Positions 15,275 through 21,482 of a DNA stretch of 22,464 bases are shown in pieces (position 1 is the stretch's first letter; the number at the start of each line of letters is the position of its first letter). Source of the DNA: an uncultured Collinsella sp. (GTDB lineage Bacteria; Actinomycetota; Coriobacteriia; Coriobacteriales; Coriobacteriaceae); contig CABRDB010000108.1 in the NCBI GenBank assembly GCA_902469555.1, positions 1 through 22,464 of the forward strand. Direction: 5' to 3'. Made by a program: the position numbers and the translations under genes. The notes below the pieces were generated by a model, which was given only the letters and a program-made list of their open reading frames with translations, had not been told where the DNA came from and ran no database searches.

Positions 15275-16051
15275 ATGTCTACGTTTTTGAATGCCAGCCC
15301 CATCTTTGGGCCCGTTCGCAGCCGTCGCCTTGGTCTCTCGCTCGGCGTCAACATGATGCCGGCCAGCGGCAAGATCTGCACGTTCGACTGCATCTACTGC
15401 GAGAACGGTCTCAACGCCGAGCGCCCCTGCCACGAGCCGTATAACACGGCTGCCGCGGTACTCGACGCGCTCGAGGCAAAGCTGCGCGAGATGGCAGCCG
15501 AGGGCGAGCTCCCCGATGTGATCACCTTCGCAGGCAACGGCGAGCCCACCGCCGCACCGGAGTTTCCACAGGCCATCGCCGGCGCTGTCGCGCTTCGCGA
15601 TCAGCTGGCCCCAAACACCAAGATTGCCGTGCTCTCCAACGGCACGCGCGCCGACCGTCCCGAGGTGCACGACGCGCTCATGATGGTCGACGACAACATC
15701 CTCAAGCTCGATACCGTCGACCCGGCGTTTATCCAACTGCTCGACCAGCCCGTTGGCCCCTACGACGTCGAGCACCAGATCGAGACGTTCGCAAGCTTTG
15801 ACGGTCACGTTATTATCCAGACGATCTTTTTGAGCGGCGAGTATCAGGGCAAGCCTCTCGATAACACTGGCGAGGAGTACGTCGACCCTTGGCTCGCGGC
15901 GCTTGAACGCATTCGCCCACAAGAAGCGACCATTTACACGGTGGCGCGCGAGACACCGGTCGCCGGCCTTGCCAAAGCAGCGCCCGAGGTGCTCGACGCC
16001 ATTGCCGCGCGCGTGCGCGCCCTCGGCATCTCCTGCCAGGTGAGCTACTAG
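15275..16051 (+). CDS. Radical SAM protein (COG0731-like)
   Basis: This 258-residue iron-sulfur enzyme has the radical SAM cluster motif CTFDCIYC (C35, C39, C42) preceded by PVRSRRLGLSLGVNMMP. That arrangement is found in a small radical SAM group related to the TYW1-like COG0731 family. The glycine-rich SAM-binding segment is FAGNGEPT, and LSNGT is the next family motif. The reaction is unknown. There is no second cysteine cluster, so only one 4Fe-4S centre is expected. I prefer the ATG at 15275 because AGGAG is nine bases upstream. ATG 15269 is only three bases from AGGAG, and ATG 15239 lacks a site. No enzyme gene beside it suggests a substrate. Confidence 0.87.
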   Translation: MSTFLNASPIFGPVRSRRLGLSLGVNMMPASGKICTFDCIYCENGLNAERPCHEPYNTAAAVLDALEAKLREMAAEGELPDVITFAGNGEPTAAPEFPQAIAGAVALRDQLAPNTKIAVLSNGTRADRPEVHDALMMVDDNILKLDTVDPAFIQLLDQPVGPYDVEHQIETFASFDGHVIIQTIFLSGEYQGKPLDNTGEEYVDPWLAALERIRPQEATIYTVARETPVAGLAKAAPEVLDAIAARVRALGISCQVSY

Positions 16052-16092
16052 CAAAACCACGCAGCAGCTAGTGTCAGCCATCCCGCTCCATC

Positions 16093-16164
16093 AGTTGCGG
16101 TGATATAGTTCCTATTTGTGCTGTTAAACCGCTTAAATCGGAACTATATCACCGCAACTTTTAT
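16093..16164. repeat. Palindromic element with perfect 20-bp arms
   Basis: AGTTGCGGTGATATAGTTCC (16093-16112) and its exact reverse complement (16140-16159) flank 27 unique bases. The gap lies between the radical SAM and methionine aminopeptidase genes, both on the plus strand. The right arm runs into CTTTTATGG, so it might stop transcription of the radical SAM gene. A perfect 20-bp match with a long loop is more than a terminator needs. It looks like a mobile or regulatory palindrome. Confidence 0.9.
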
Positions 16165-16180
16165 GGACGCGTGGGTGGGC

Positions 16181-16186
16181 TATACT
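16181..16186 (+). promoter_or_regulatory. -10 element of the methionine aminopeptidase gene
   Basis: TATACT lies 26 bases before the ATG, immediately after the palindromic element. A good -35 is not visible; the position 17 bases upstream falls at the right edge of the palindrome, so binding of a protein to the palindrome could affect this promoter. Confidence 0.45.
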
Positions 16187-16211
16187 AGCTGCGGATGAAA
16201 GGAAGTTAGCC

Positions 16212-17099
16212 ATGTATGACAAAGGACCCGTACCCGGCCGCAACGACGCTTGCTGGTGCGGCAGCGGCAAAAAATATAAGAAATGTCACAGCGCCTTCGA
16301 CGAGCGCCTCGAGCGCCTGTGGGAGGAGGGCTGGGAGGTTCTGCCCCGCACGCTCTACAAGACGCCCGCCGACATCGAGGGCATCAAGCGCTCCGCCGCC
16401 ATCAACGTGGGCGTGCTCGACTACGTAGGCGAGCACATCGCCGCGGGCATGACCACCAACCAGATCGACCAGATGATCTACGACTACACCGTCGAGCATG
16501 GCGGCACGCCGGCCGATCTCAACTACGAAGGCTATCCCAAGAGCGTGTGCACCTCGATCAACGACGTGGTCTGCCACGGTATCCCCTGCGATACGGACGT
16601 CCTGCACGAGGGCGACATCATCAACGTGGACTGCTCCACGATCCTAGACGGCTACTTTAGCGACTCGAGCCGCATGTTCTGCATCGGCGAGGTCTCGGCC
16701 GAGCGCCAGCGCCTGGTCGACGTCACCCGCGCCAGCGTGGAGGCGGGTCTGGCAGCCGTCAAGCCATGGCTGCCACTGTCCGTGATGGCCGAGGCCGTGC
16801 AAAAGACGGTCGAGGACGCCGGCTTTAGCGTGGTGCGCGAGTACGGCGGACACGGCATCGGTAAGGAGTTCCACGAGGACCCGTTTGTGGGCTTTACCAC
16901 CGAGGCACCCGATGTGGACACCATCATGGCCCCGGGCATGGTCTTTACTATCGAGCCTATGGTCAATGCCGGAGCGCCCGACATCAAGATTAGCAAGGGT
17001 GACGGTTGGTGCGTGCGCACCAAGGACGGCAGCGATTCGGCCCAGTGCGAGGTACAGCTCGTGGTGACCGAGGACGGCTACGAGCTGCTGAGCTGGTAG
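16212..17099 (+). CDS. map: Methionine aminopeptidase type I with N-terminal SEC-C zinc motif
   Basis: This 295-residue cytosolic enzyme removes the initiator methionine from nascent proteins. Residues 1-26 form an SEC-C zinc-binding motif (CWC at 14-16, C25-H26), which in related enzymes mediates ribosome or protein contacts. The pita-bread catalytic domain follows, with VCHGIP and the metal ligands in NVDCST (Asp), YFSDSSRMF (Asp), GGHGIG (His), TIEPMV (Glu) and AQCEVQ (Glu). All five ligands are present. The residue after the last Glu is Val where many homologues have His, a minor variation. AAAGGAAG lies about six bases before the ATG. It sits between its own promoter and terminator, so it is monocistronic. 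A second map copy near the ribosomal protein genes is common in such genomes but cannot be seen here. Confidence 0.95.
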   Translation: MYDKGPVPGRNDACWCGSGKKYKKCHSAFDERLERLWEEGWEVLPRTLYKTPADIEGIKRSAAINVGVLDYVGEHIAAGMTTNQIDQMIYDYTVEHGGTPADLNYEGYPKSVCTSINDVVCHGIPCDTDVLHEGDIINVDCSTILDGYFSDSSRMFCIGEVSAERQRLVDVTRASVEAGLAAVKPWLPLSVMAEAVQKTVEDAGFSVVREYGGHGIGKEFHEDPFVGFTTEAPDVDTIMAPGMVFTIEPMVNAGAPDIKISKGDGWCVRTKDGSDSAQCEVQLVVTEDGYELLSW

Positions 17100-17108
17100 C
17101 CGTGGATG

Positions 17109-17155
17109 CGCCGGATGCTGACGGGCACGCTCGTCTTGCATCCGGCGTTTTTATT
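17109..17155 (+). terminator. Rho-independent terminator of map
   Basis: CGCCGGATGC (17109-17118) and GCATCCGGCG (17138-17147) form a perfect 10-bp stem directly followed by TTTTTATTT. It starts nine bases after the TAG. This is a strong intrinsic terminator despite its 19-base loop. Confidence 0.93.
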
Positions 17156-17172
17156 TGAACGTTTTGCCTGAT

Positions 17173-17210
17173 AAAACCTGCCAAAATAAACCTGTCCCTT
17201 TTTGGCAGGT
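17173..17210 (-). repeat. Dispersed hairpin repeat, copy B
   Basis: ACCTGCCAAAA (17176-17186) and TTTTGGCAGGT (17200-17210) form a perfect 11-bp stem with the same AAACCTGTCCC loop as copies A (7234-7270) and C (18381-18420). Relative to copy A the stem carries a paired change, A-T to G-C, at 17180/17206. It ends 19 bases before the GTG start of the hydroxyacid dehydrogenase gene, with the ribosome binding site right behind it. Confidence 0.9.
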
Positions 17211-17229
17211 TGGGCGGAGAGGACTGCTT

Positions 17230-18165
17230 GTGAACATCCTGGTTTTGCTGCCCGTCAACGACCGTCATCGCGCAATTCTTGAGTCGAGCGCTCCGGGCGA
17301 GGACTTTATCTACACGAGCTCCGACGCCGCCACGCGCGAGCAGGTCGCTGATGCCGACGTGATCTTGGGCAACATCGACCCTGACATACTCACGGCATGC
17401 GAACATCTCCAGCTGTTGCAATTGCAGACCGCCGGCTATGACGATTACCTTGCCGCCGGCACCGTGCCGGCCGACGCCAAACTGTCTTGCTCGGTGGGCG
17501 CCTACGGCCAGGCCGTAAGCGAGCACATGTTTGCCATGGTGCTGTCTATGATGAAACGCCTGCCCGGCTACCAGGACCTGCAGCGCGAGCATCGCTGGGA
17601 GGACTTGGGCGCGGTCACCTCGCTCAAAAACGCCAACGTGCTGGTGCTGGGCGCGGGCGATATCGGCGGCCACTTTGCCACGCTCTGCCGCAGCATGGGT
17701 GCGCACGTCCGCGGCATCAAGCGCCATCCGCTCGTCTACCCCATTGTGTTTGAGGACATGGACGGCATGGACGCCCTGCCCGAGCGCCTGGCCGAGGCTG
17801 ACATCGTCGCATCCTTTATGCCCAGCACGCCCGAGACCCGCGGCCTGGCGAACGCCGAGTTCTTCGCCGCGATGAAACCAGGCGCCTTCTTTGCCAACGG
17901 CGGCCGCGGCGACCTTGTTGTTGCCGACGCTCTGGTTGCCGCTCTGGAGTCGGGACATCTCGCCGGCGCCGCGGTCGACGTCACCGATCCCGAGCCGCTG
18001 CCTGCGACAAGCCCCCTGTGGGATGCGCCCAACATGCTCATCACACCGCACGTCTCCGGCTGGTTCCACCTGGCCGCCACGCTCAATAACGTAGTCGACA
18101 TCGCCGCGGAGAACCTGCGTCATCTGCAGGCTGGCGAAACTTTACGTTGTTGGATCGAACATTAG
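17230..18165 (+). CDS. D-isomer-specific 2-hydroxyacid dehydrogenase
   Basis: The 311-residue cytosolic NAD(P)-dependent enzyme reduces a 2-keto acid or oxidises the D-hydroxyacid. The nucleotide-binding loop is VLGAGDIGG (139-147) within a Rossmann domain at about 95-275. The catalytic triad is R226 in ANGGRGDLV, E255 in TDPEPLP and H274 in ITPHVSG. Arg and His are in the standard contexts, and the Glu motif DVTDPEP replaces the usual DVFEPEP. Translation should start at GTG 17230-17232, since AGAGGA lies six bases upstream and the N-terminus MNILVLLPVN then begins at the expected first strand. The open frame extends back to 17155 but crosses the repeat hairpin. It follows the map terminator, so it must have its own promoter, which I could not identify. 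Confidence 0.9.
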   Translation: MNILVLLPVNDRHRAILESSAPGEDFIYTSSDAATREQVADADVILGNIDPDILTACEHLQLLQLQTAGYDDYLAAGTVPADAKLSCSVGAYGQAVSEHMFAMVLSMMKRLPGYQDLQREHRWEDLGAVTSLKNANVLVLGAGDIGGHFATLCRSMGAHVRGIKRHPLVYPIVFEDMDGMDALPERLAEADIVASFMPSTPETRGLANAEFFAAMKPGAFFANGGRGDLVVADALVAALESGHLAGAAVDVTDPEPLPATSPLWDAPNMLITPHVSGWFHLAATLNNVVDIAAENLRHLQAGETLRCWIEH

Positions 18166-18168
18166 AGT

Positions 18169-18192
18169 TCCGCCGTTCTAACGAACGGCGGA
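18169..18192 (+). terminator. Hairpin just after the dehydrogenase gene
   Basis: TCCGCCGTTC and GAACGGCGGA form a perfect 10-bp stem with a four-base loop, three bases after the stop codon. No T-tract follows, so it probably does not terminate alone. It may block 3' exonucleases or act with the stronger terminator 44 bases downstream. Confidence 0.5.
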
Positions 18193-18204
18193 CCGGTCGA
18201 CGCT

Positions 18205-18310
18205 GCGAGCCGCCCAGAGCGACAAATTGTCATTCAAAAGGCAAGGCATGACCAGAAGGTCTATGCCTTGCCTTTTTCATGCCAACTTGTTCGCTCTGGA
18301 CGTCGCTCGC
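18205..18310. other. Nested imperfect inverted repeat around a terminator
   Basis: GCGAGC (18205-18210) pairs with GCTCGC (18305-18310), and CCAGAGCGACAA (18214-18225) pairs with TTGTTCGCTCTGG (18287-18299, one extra base). These outer arms sit almost symmetrically, 10 and 9 bases from the terminator hairpin at 18236-18277. The whole can fold as one long interrupted stem capped by that hairpin. Confidence 0.65.
18236..18277. terminator. Strong bidirectional Rho-independent terminator
   Basis: AAAAGGCAAGGCAT (18236-18249) and ATGCCTTGCCTTTT (18263-18276) form a perfect 14-bp stem. The inner GACC/GGTC pairing closes an AGAA loop. Five Ts end the right side and four As start the left, so it can stop transcription from both sides of this convergent gap. 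Confidence 0.93.
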
Positions 18311-18380
18311 TGACGTTTGCTCAACCCGCGGTGTGTTAACAATTCTGTCCAGCTGTTGGCATTGCGGCATTTGTCCAGAT

Positions 18381-18420
18381 AAAACCTGCCAAAATGAACC
18401 TGTCCCTTTTTGGTAGGTTT
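18381..18420 (-). repeat. Dispersed hairpin repeat, copy C
   Basis: AAACCTGCCAAAA (18382-18394) and TTTTGGTAGGTTT (18408-18420) form a 13-bp stem with one G-T pair at 18388/18414. The loop differs from copies A and B only by G for A at 18396. On the minus strand the stem runs into TTTTATC, so it could terminate the aminopeptidase and small-protein transcript. Confidence 0.9.
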
Positions 18421-18526
18421 GGCGCAATGGAGTCAGGTTGGCTTGCGCTATACCGGTAGTTCTGTCTGCGACACTCTCGCCAAAGTGATATCAAACATAC
18501 ATCTAGCGTTTTCGACACTTCGCTTA
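18421..18526. other. Intergenic stretch with no recognisable feature
   Basis: Together with the hairpins described at 18169-18420 this completes a 361-base gap without a gene. The GC content drops relative to the surrounding genes. A weak AGCG-N12-CGCT symmetry lies at 18506-18525, just after the small protein's stop. I see no promoter, RNA gene or credible reading frame. Confidence 0.4.
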
Positions 18527-18709
18527 TTAGAGCCAGTCCGTCTCCTCGTCATAGCGGTCCGAATAGGCGTTACGCTTGAGTTCTTCAGCACTCGTTGGTC
18601 GCACCTTGGACACGTCGACCCCTGACTCATGGCAAGCGGCGACGAACAGCTGTAAACCCCGATCAATAAGCTGAGCCCCACGCTCGGCCTTCATTTCTTC
18701 GGCTCGCAT
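18527..18709 (-). CDS. Small hypothetical protein, 60 residues
   Basis: The product starts MRAEEMKAERGAQLIDRGLQ, has a central helical segment LFVAACHESGVDV, and ends in an acidic tail RYDEETDWL. It has no signal peptide or membrane segment and I do not recognise the family. Its ATG directly follows the aminopeptidase stop codon (TAAATG), with GGAG seven bases upstream inside that gene, the pattern of translational coupling. Charge distribution and the absence of rare residues make it look like a genuine small soluble protein rather than noise. It is the last gene before a hairpin-rich convergent gap. A role tied to the aminopeptidase is possible but unproven. Confidence 0.6.
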   Translation of the reverse strand: MRAEEMKAERGAQLIDRGLQLFVAACHESGVDVSKVRPTSAEELKRNAYSDRYDEETDWL

Positions 18710-20095
18710 TTAGAGCTCCACGCTTTCGGCACCGTTGATGGTTAGGTCGCGCTCGTAGAAGGCGGTGAAAGCACGGATGGCGTACATCACGTCGCGTACG
18801 CCGCCGGTCTCGTAGCTTGAGTGCATGGCCAGCTGCGGCAGGCCCACGTCCACGGCATGCATGCTCGCCTGCATATTGGACAGGTTACCGAGCGTGGAGC
18901 CGCCGGCCATATCGCTCTTGTTGGCGAAGGCCTGTGTGGGTACGTCGGCGTCATCACAGATGGCCTGGAACACCGCACGGCTAAAGGCATCGGTGCAGTA
19001 GTGCTGGTTGGCGGCTTCCTTGATAACGATGCCGCCGTTGAGCACGACCTGGTTGCGGGCATCGCACTTCTCGGCATGGTTGGGATGCACGGCATGCGCG
19101 TTGTCGCAGCTCACGAGCATCGAGGCGGCAAGGGCGCGATGGTACGACTCGTCGTCAAAGCCCAGCGATCCGTTGATGCGGCGCAGCGCGTCGGCCAAGA
19201 AGGTCGACATGGCGCCCTGCTTGGTCTCGGAGCCAACCTCCTCGTTATCAAAGCAGCAGAAAACCGAGACGTCGTGCGCGTTCTCGGCGCCCAAAAATGC
19301 CTGTAGCGAGGTGTAGGCGCAGGCCAGGTCGTCAAGCTTGGGCGTCGAGATAAACTCGTCGGCCCAGCCCCAGATGCGCGCGTCCTGACGATTGACCAGG
19401 AACAGGTCGCGGCCCAGGATCTGCTCGGGCTCAACATCCAGCTCTTCGGCAATCAGGGCATCGAAGTCGCCCTGCTTAAGCTCGCCGGCGCTGATGAGCG
19501 GGCACAGGTCGACAGCTCGGTTGGGCGCAAAGCCCTCATTAACGCCACGATTCATATGGATGGCAAGGCTCGGGATAATAGCGACCTCGCGCTCGGTGGA
19601 AAGCAGGCGGCTCTCAATACGGTCGCCTTCGCGTACCAACACGCGTCCAGCCAGCGCCAGCGGGCGATCGAACCAGGTGTAGTCGATCATGCCGCCGTAG
19701 GCCTCGGTGTTCAGGCGCAGCGTCTCGCCCGCGCCGTCAAACTCAGGCACGGCCTTGACCTTAAACGTCGGCGAGTCGCTGTGCGACGCCGTCAGCTGAA
19801 AATGGTAGTCGCCGGCAACGCCGTCCTCGCCCCACGTCGCGGCCAGGTCCTCGCCCACCTTAAAGGCAACAACGCTCGAGGTGTTGCGCTGCGTGTAATA
19901 ACGCCCGCCCGGCTCGATGTCCCACGCCGCATTCTCGGGCAGGTAGGTAAAGCCCGCCTCGTCGAGCTCGGCCATAATGGTCGCCGCCGTATGGAACATG
20001 CTGGGGCATGCCTCGATAAAGTCGATAAGGTCGTTGGCGGCCTCGATATCATCGGCCGTCACATGCGCGCACTCGGGCGTTTCCTGATCCGTCAT
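18710..20095 (-). CDS. M18-family aminopeptidase
   Basis: This 461-residue cytosolic dizinc metalloaminopeptidase belongs to the aspartyl aminopeptidase family, which removes N-terminal residues, often acidic ones, from peptides. Metal ligands and catalytic residues lie in TASHSDSP (H105, D107), KLDDLACAY (D256), CFDNEEVGS (E285, E286), VSCDNAHAVHPN (D331) and AMHSSYE (H425). All are present, and the length is normal for bacterial M18 enzymes. I chose the ATG at 20093-20095, giving MTDQETPECA, because AAAGGGGAG lies four bases upstream. The frame continues 39 codons further but those lack a binding site and resemble non-coding DNA. A TATGCT -10 lies about 30 bases upstream. The small gene at 18527-18709 is coupled to its stop. 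Confidence 0.93.
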   Translation of the reverse strand: MTDQETPECAHVTADDIEAANDLIDFIEACPSMFHTAATIMAELDEAGFTYLPENAAWDIEPGGRYYTQRNTSSVVAFKVGEDLAATWGEDGVAGDYHFQLTASHSDSPTFKVKAVPEFDGAGETLRLNTEAYGGMIDYTWFDRPLALAGRVLVREGDRIESRLLSTEREVAIIPSLAIHMNRGVNEGFAPNRAVDLCPLISAGELKQGDFDALIAEELDVEPEQILGRDLFLVNRQDARIWGWADEFISTPKLDDLACAYTSLQAFLGAENAHDVSVFCCFDNEEVGSETKQGAMSTFLADALRRINGSLGFDDESYHRALAASMLVSCDNAHAVHPNHAEKCDARNQVVLNGGIVIKEAANQHYCTDAFSRAVFQAICDDADVPTQAFANKSDMAGGSTLGNLSNMQASMHAVDVGLPQLAMHSSYETGGVRDVMYAIRAFTAFYERDLTINGAESVEL

Positions 20096-20256
20096 GCTCT
20101 CCCCTTTCGCTGGGTTGATGGTCCCTTCCAGCATACCCCGCCGCGCCAGCGCCGCACTCTTCATTCCGTGTTTAATCCCGCGCCGCTCGCCAAGTTGAGC
20201 CATCATGCCCACGCTCCTTTTGCGACAATTACGCTAACAGGACGAGAGGAGCCGTC

Positions 20257-21342
20257 ATGAAGTCACGTAACATTGCCATCGCCTGCGGTGTCGCGGGAGT
20301 CGCCGTCGGCCTTGCCGCTGCCACCGGTATCGTTTATCACAAGCAAATCAAGTCCGCCGCGTCGCTCAAACGCTTGACCGGCTACGTAGATGGCTATGAC
20401 CTGTACGCAATCGACATCGCCTACGACTACGATCTTGATCGCATCATCGCCGCTGGCGTGCGCGACGACCAGGCCTACATCGATGCCGTGGTGGCGCAGG
20501 TGCTGCCCGGTGTGCCGGCACATGTCCAGGCACCCCAGTTTGCCTGCAGCGCTTTTGTCGCCGTAGATACCGAAGGCCGCGTGCGCACCGGTCGCAATTA
20601 CGACTTTAAGGACGACACCTCGGCGCTGCTGGTGCGCAATCACCCACGCGGCGGCTATGCCTCCATCGGGTTTGCCGCCCTTAACAACCTGGGCGATAAC
20701 ACTCCGCTTGGCTCCGTCGCCGGACGTGCCGCCGCACTCATGGGCCCGTTTGCCCAGCTCGACGGGGTTAACGAATGCGGCGTGTCCATTGCCGTACTCA
20801 CCCTGGATTCCAAGCCCTGTGACCAGGACACACAACGCCCCGTCATCAATACCTCGCTCGCCATCCGCCTGGTGCTCGACCGCGCGGCTACCACGCAGGA
20901 GGCCGTAGACCTGCTTTCCGCCTACGACATGCACGCCATGGCGGGACGCGATTACCACTTCTTTATCAACGACGCCGCCGGTGACGCGCGCGTAGTAGAG
21001 TGGGATCCACACGATCCGGACCGCGCTTTTAGAGCGACTCCTGTACGCCAGGTTACGAACTTCTACGCCTGCTATGGCGACGAAGTGCTGCCCAACCAAA
21101 AGAATGACGAGCTGGGCCATGGTAAAGAGCGCGCCGTCGCAATCGCCGATGTCCTCGACGCCCATGCCGGCGCCCAAGACGAGGCAGTCGCTTGGAAGGC
21201 CCTACGCGCTGCGGCGCAAGAGCCCAATCCGGAAGACATCACCAGCAATACGCAGTGGTCGGTCGTCTTTGACAATACCGAGCCCGCCGCCGCCATCACA
21301 CTGCGCCGCCACTGGGGCGACGTCGACGCCTTCGCATTGTAA
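20257..21342 (+). CDS. Choloylglycine/C45-like Ntn amidase (linear amide C-N hydrolase) with N-terminal anchor
   Basis: The 361-residue protein carries an Ntn-hydrolase domain in which a cysteine acts as N-terminal nucleophile. The motif FACSAF (C97), followed by TGRNYDF (R113, N114, D116), is the signature of the choloylglycine hydrolase, penicillin acylase and acyltransferase group. These enzymes cut linear amides such as conjugated bile acids, N-acyl amino acids or penicillin V. About 96 residues precede C97, beginning with a hydrophobic segment at 7-26 and short flanking basic stretches. The protein is therefore membrane-anchored or exported, and needs cleavage before C97 to be active. 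GAGAGGAG lies six bases before the ATG. It is divergent from the M18 gene and apparently monocistronic. The substrate is open; bile-salt hydrolase is only one option. Confidence 0.85.
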   Translation: MKSRNIAIACGVAGVAVGLAAATGIVYHKQIKSAASLKRLTGYVDGYDLYAIDIAYDYDLDRIIAAGVRDDQAYIDAVVAQVLPGVPAHVQAPQFACSAFVAVDTEGRVRTGRNYDFKDDTSALLVRNHPRGGYASIGFAALNNLGDNTPLGSVAGRAAALMGPFAQLDGVNECGVSIAVLTLDSKPCDQDTQRPVINTSLAIRLVLDRAATTQEAVDLLSAYDMHAMAGRDYHFFINDAAGDARVVEWDPHDPDRAFRATPVRQVTNFYACYGDEVLPNQKNDELGHGKERAVAIADVLDAHAGAQDEAVAWKALRAAAQEPNPEDITSNTQWSVVFDNTEPAAAITLRRHWGDVDAFAL

Positions 21343-21411
21343 GGAGCCAGGCCCGTCGACCTTACGCTCGCCTGACGTTGCTTACTTTTCTATACGCTTG
21401 AGCTAACACGT

Positions 21412-21444
21412 TTTACCCCCGTATCAACAGTGTGCGGGGGTAAA
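21412..21444 (+). promoter_or_regulatory. Hairpin in the leader of the phosphofructokinase gene
   Basis: TTTACCCCCG (21412-21421) and CGGGGGTAAA (21435-21444) are perfect 10-bp arms with a 13-base loop. No T-tract follows on either strand. It lies 39 bases before the kinase start, next to a TATAAC sequence (21460-21465) that could be a -10, so it may be an operator or an mRNA-stabilising leader. Confidence 0.4.
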
Positions 21445-21482
21445 CTTATGCGCATGTTATAACTTGCCCGGAAGGATTCACC

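Noticed and set aside
15134..16081. 315-codon minus-strand open frame
   Set aside because: It is antisense to the radical SAM gene, which has a valid cysteine motif; no ribosome binding site or domain supports it.
16990..18123. 377-codon minus-strand open frame
   Set aside because: It is antisense to the hydroxyacid dehydrogenase and crosses the map terminator and repeat copy B; the translation is low-complexity His/Arg/Ala-rich.
18448..18681. 77-codon minus-strand open frame overlapping the small protein
   Set aside because: It lacks a good ribosome binding site and competes with the 60-residue frame that is tightly coupled to the aminopeptidase stop.
20096..20212. 39-codon N-terminal extension of the M18 aminopeptidase
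   Set aside because: There is no ribosome binding site at 20212, whereas AAAGGGGAG stands right before the ATG at 20095, and the extension is unlike the family N-terminus.
20263..21177. 304-codon minus-strand open frame
   Set aside because: It is antisense to the Ntn amidase gene and shows no recognisable protein features.
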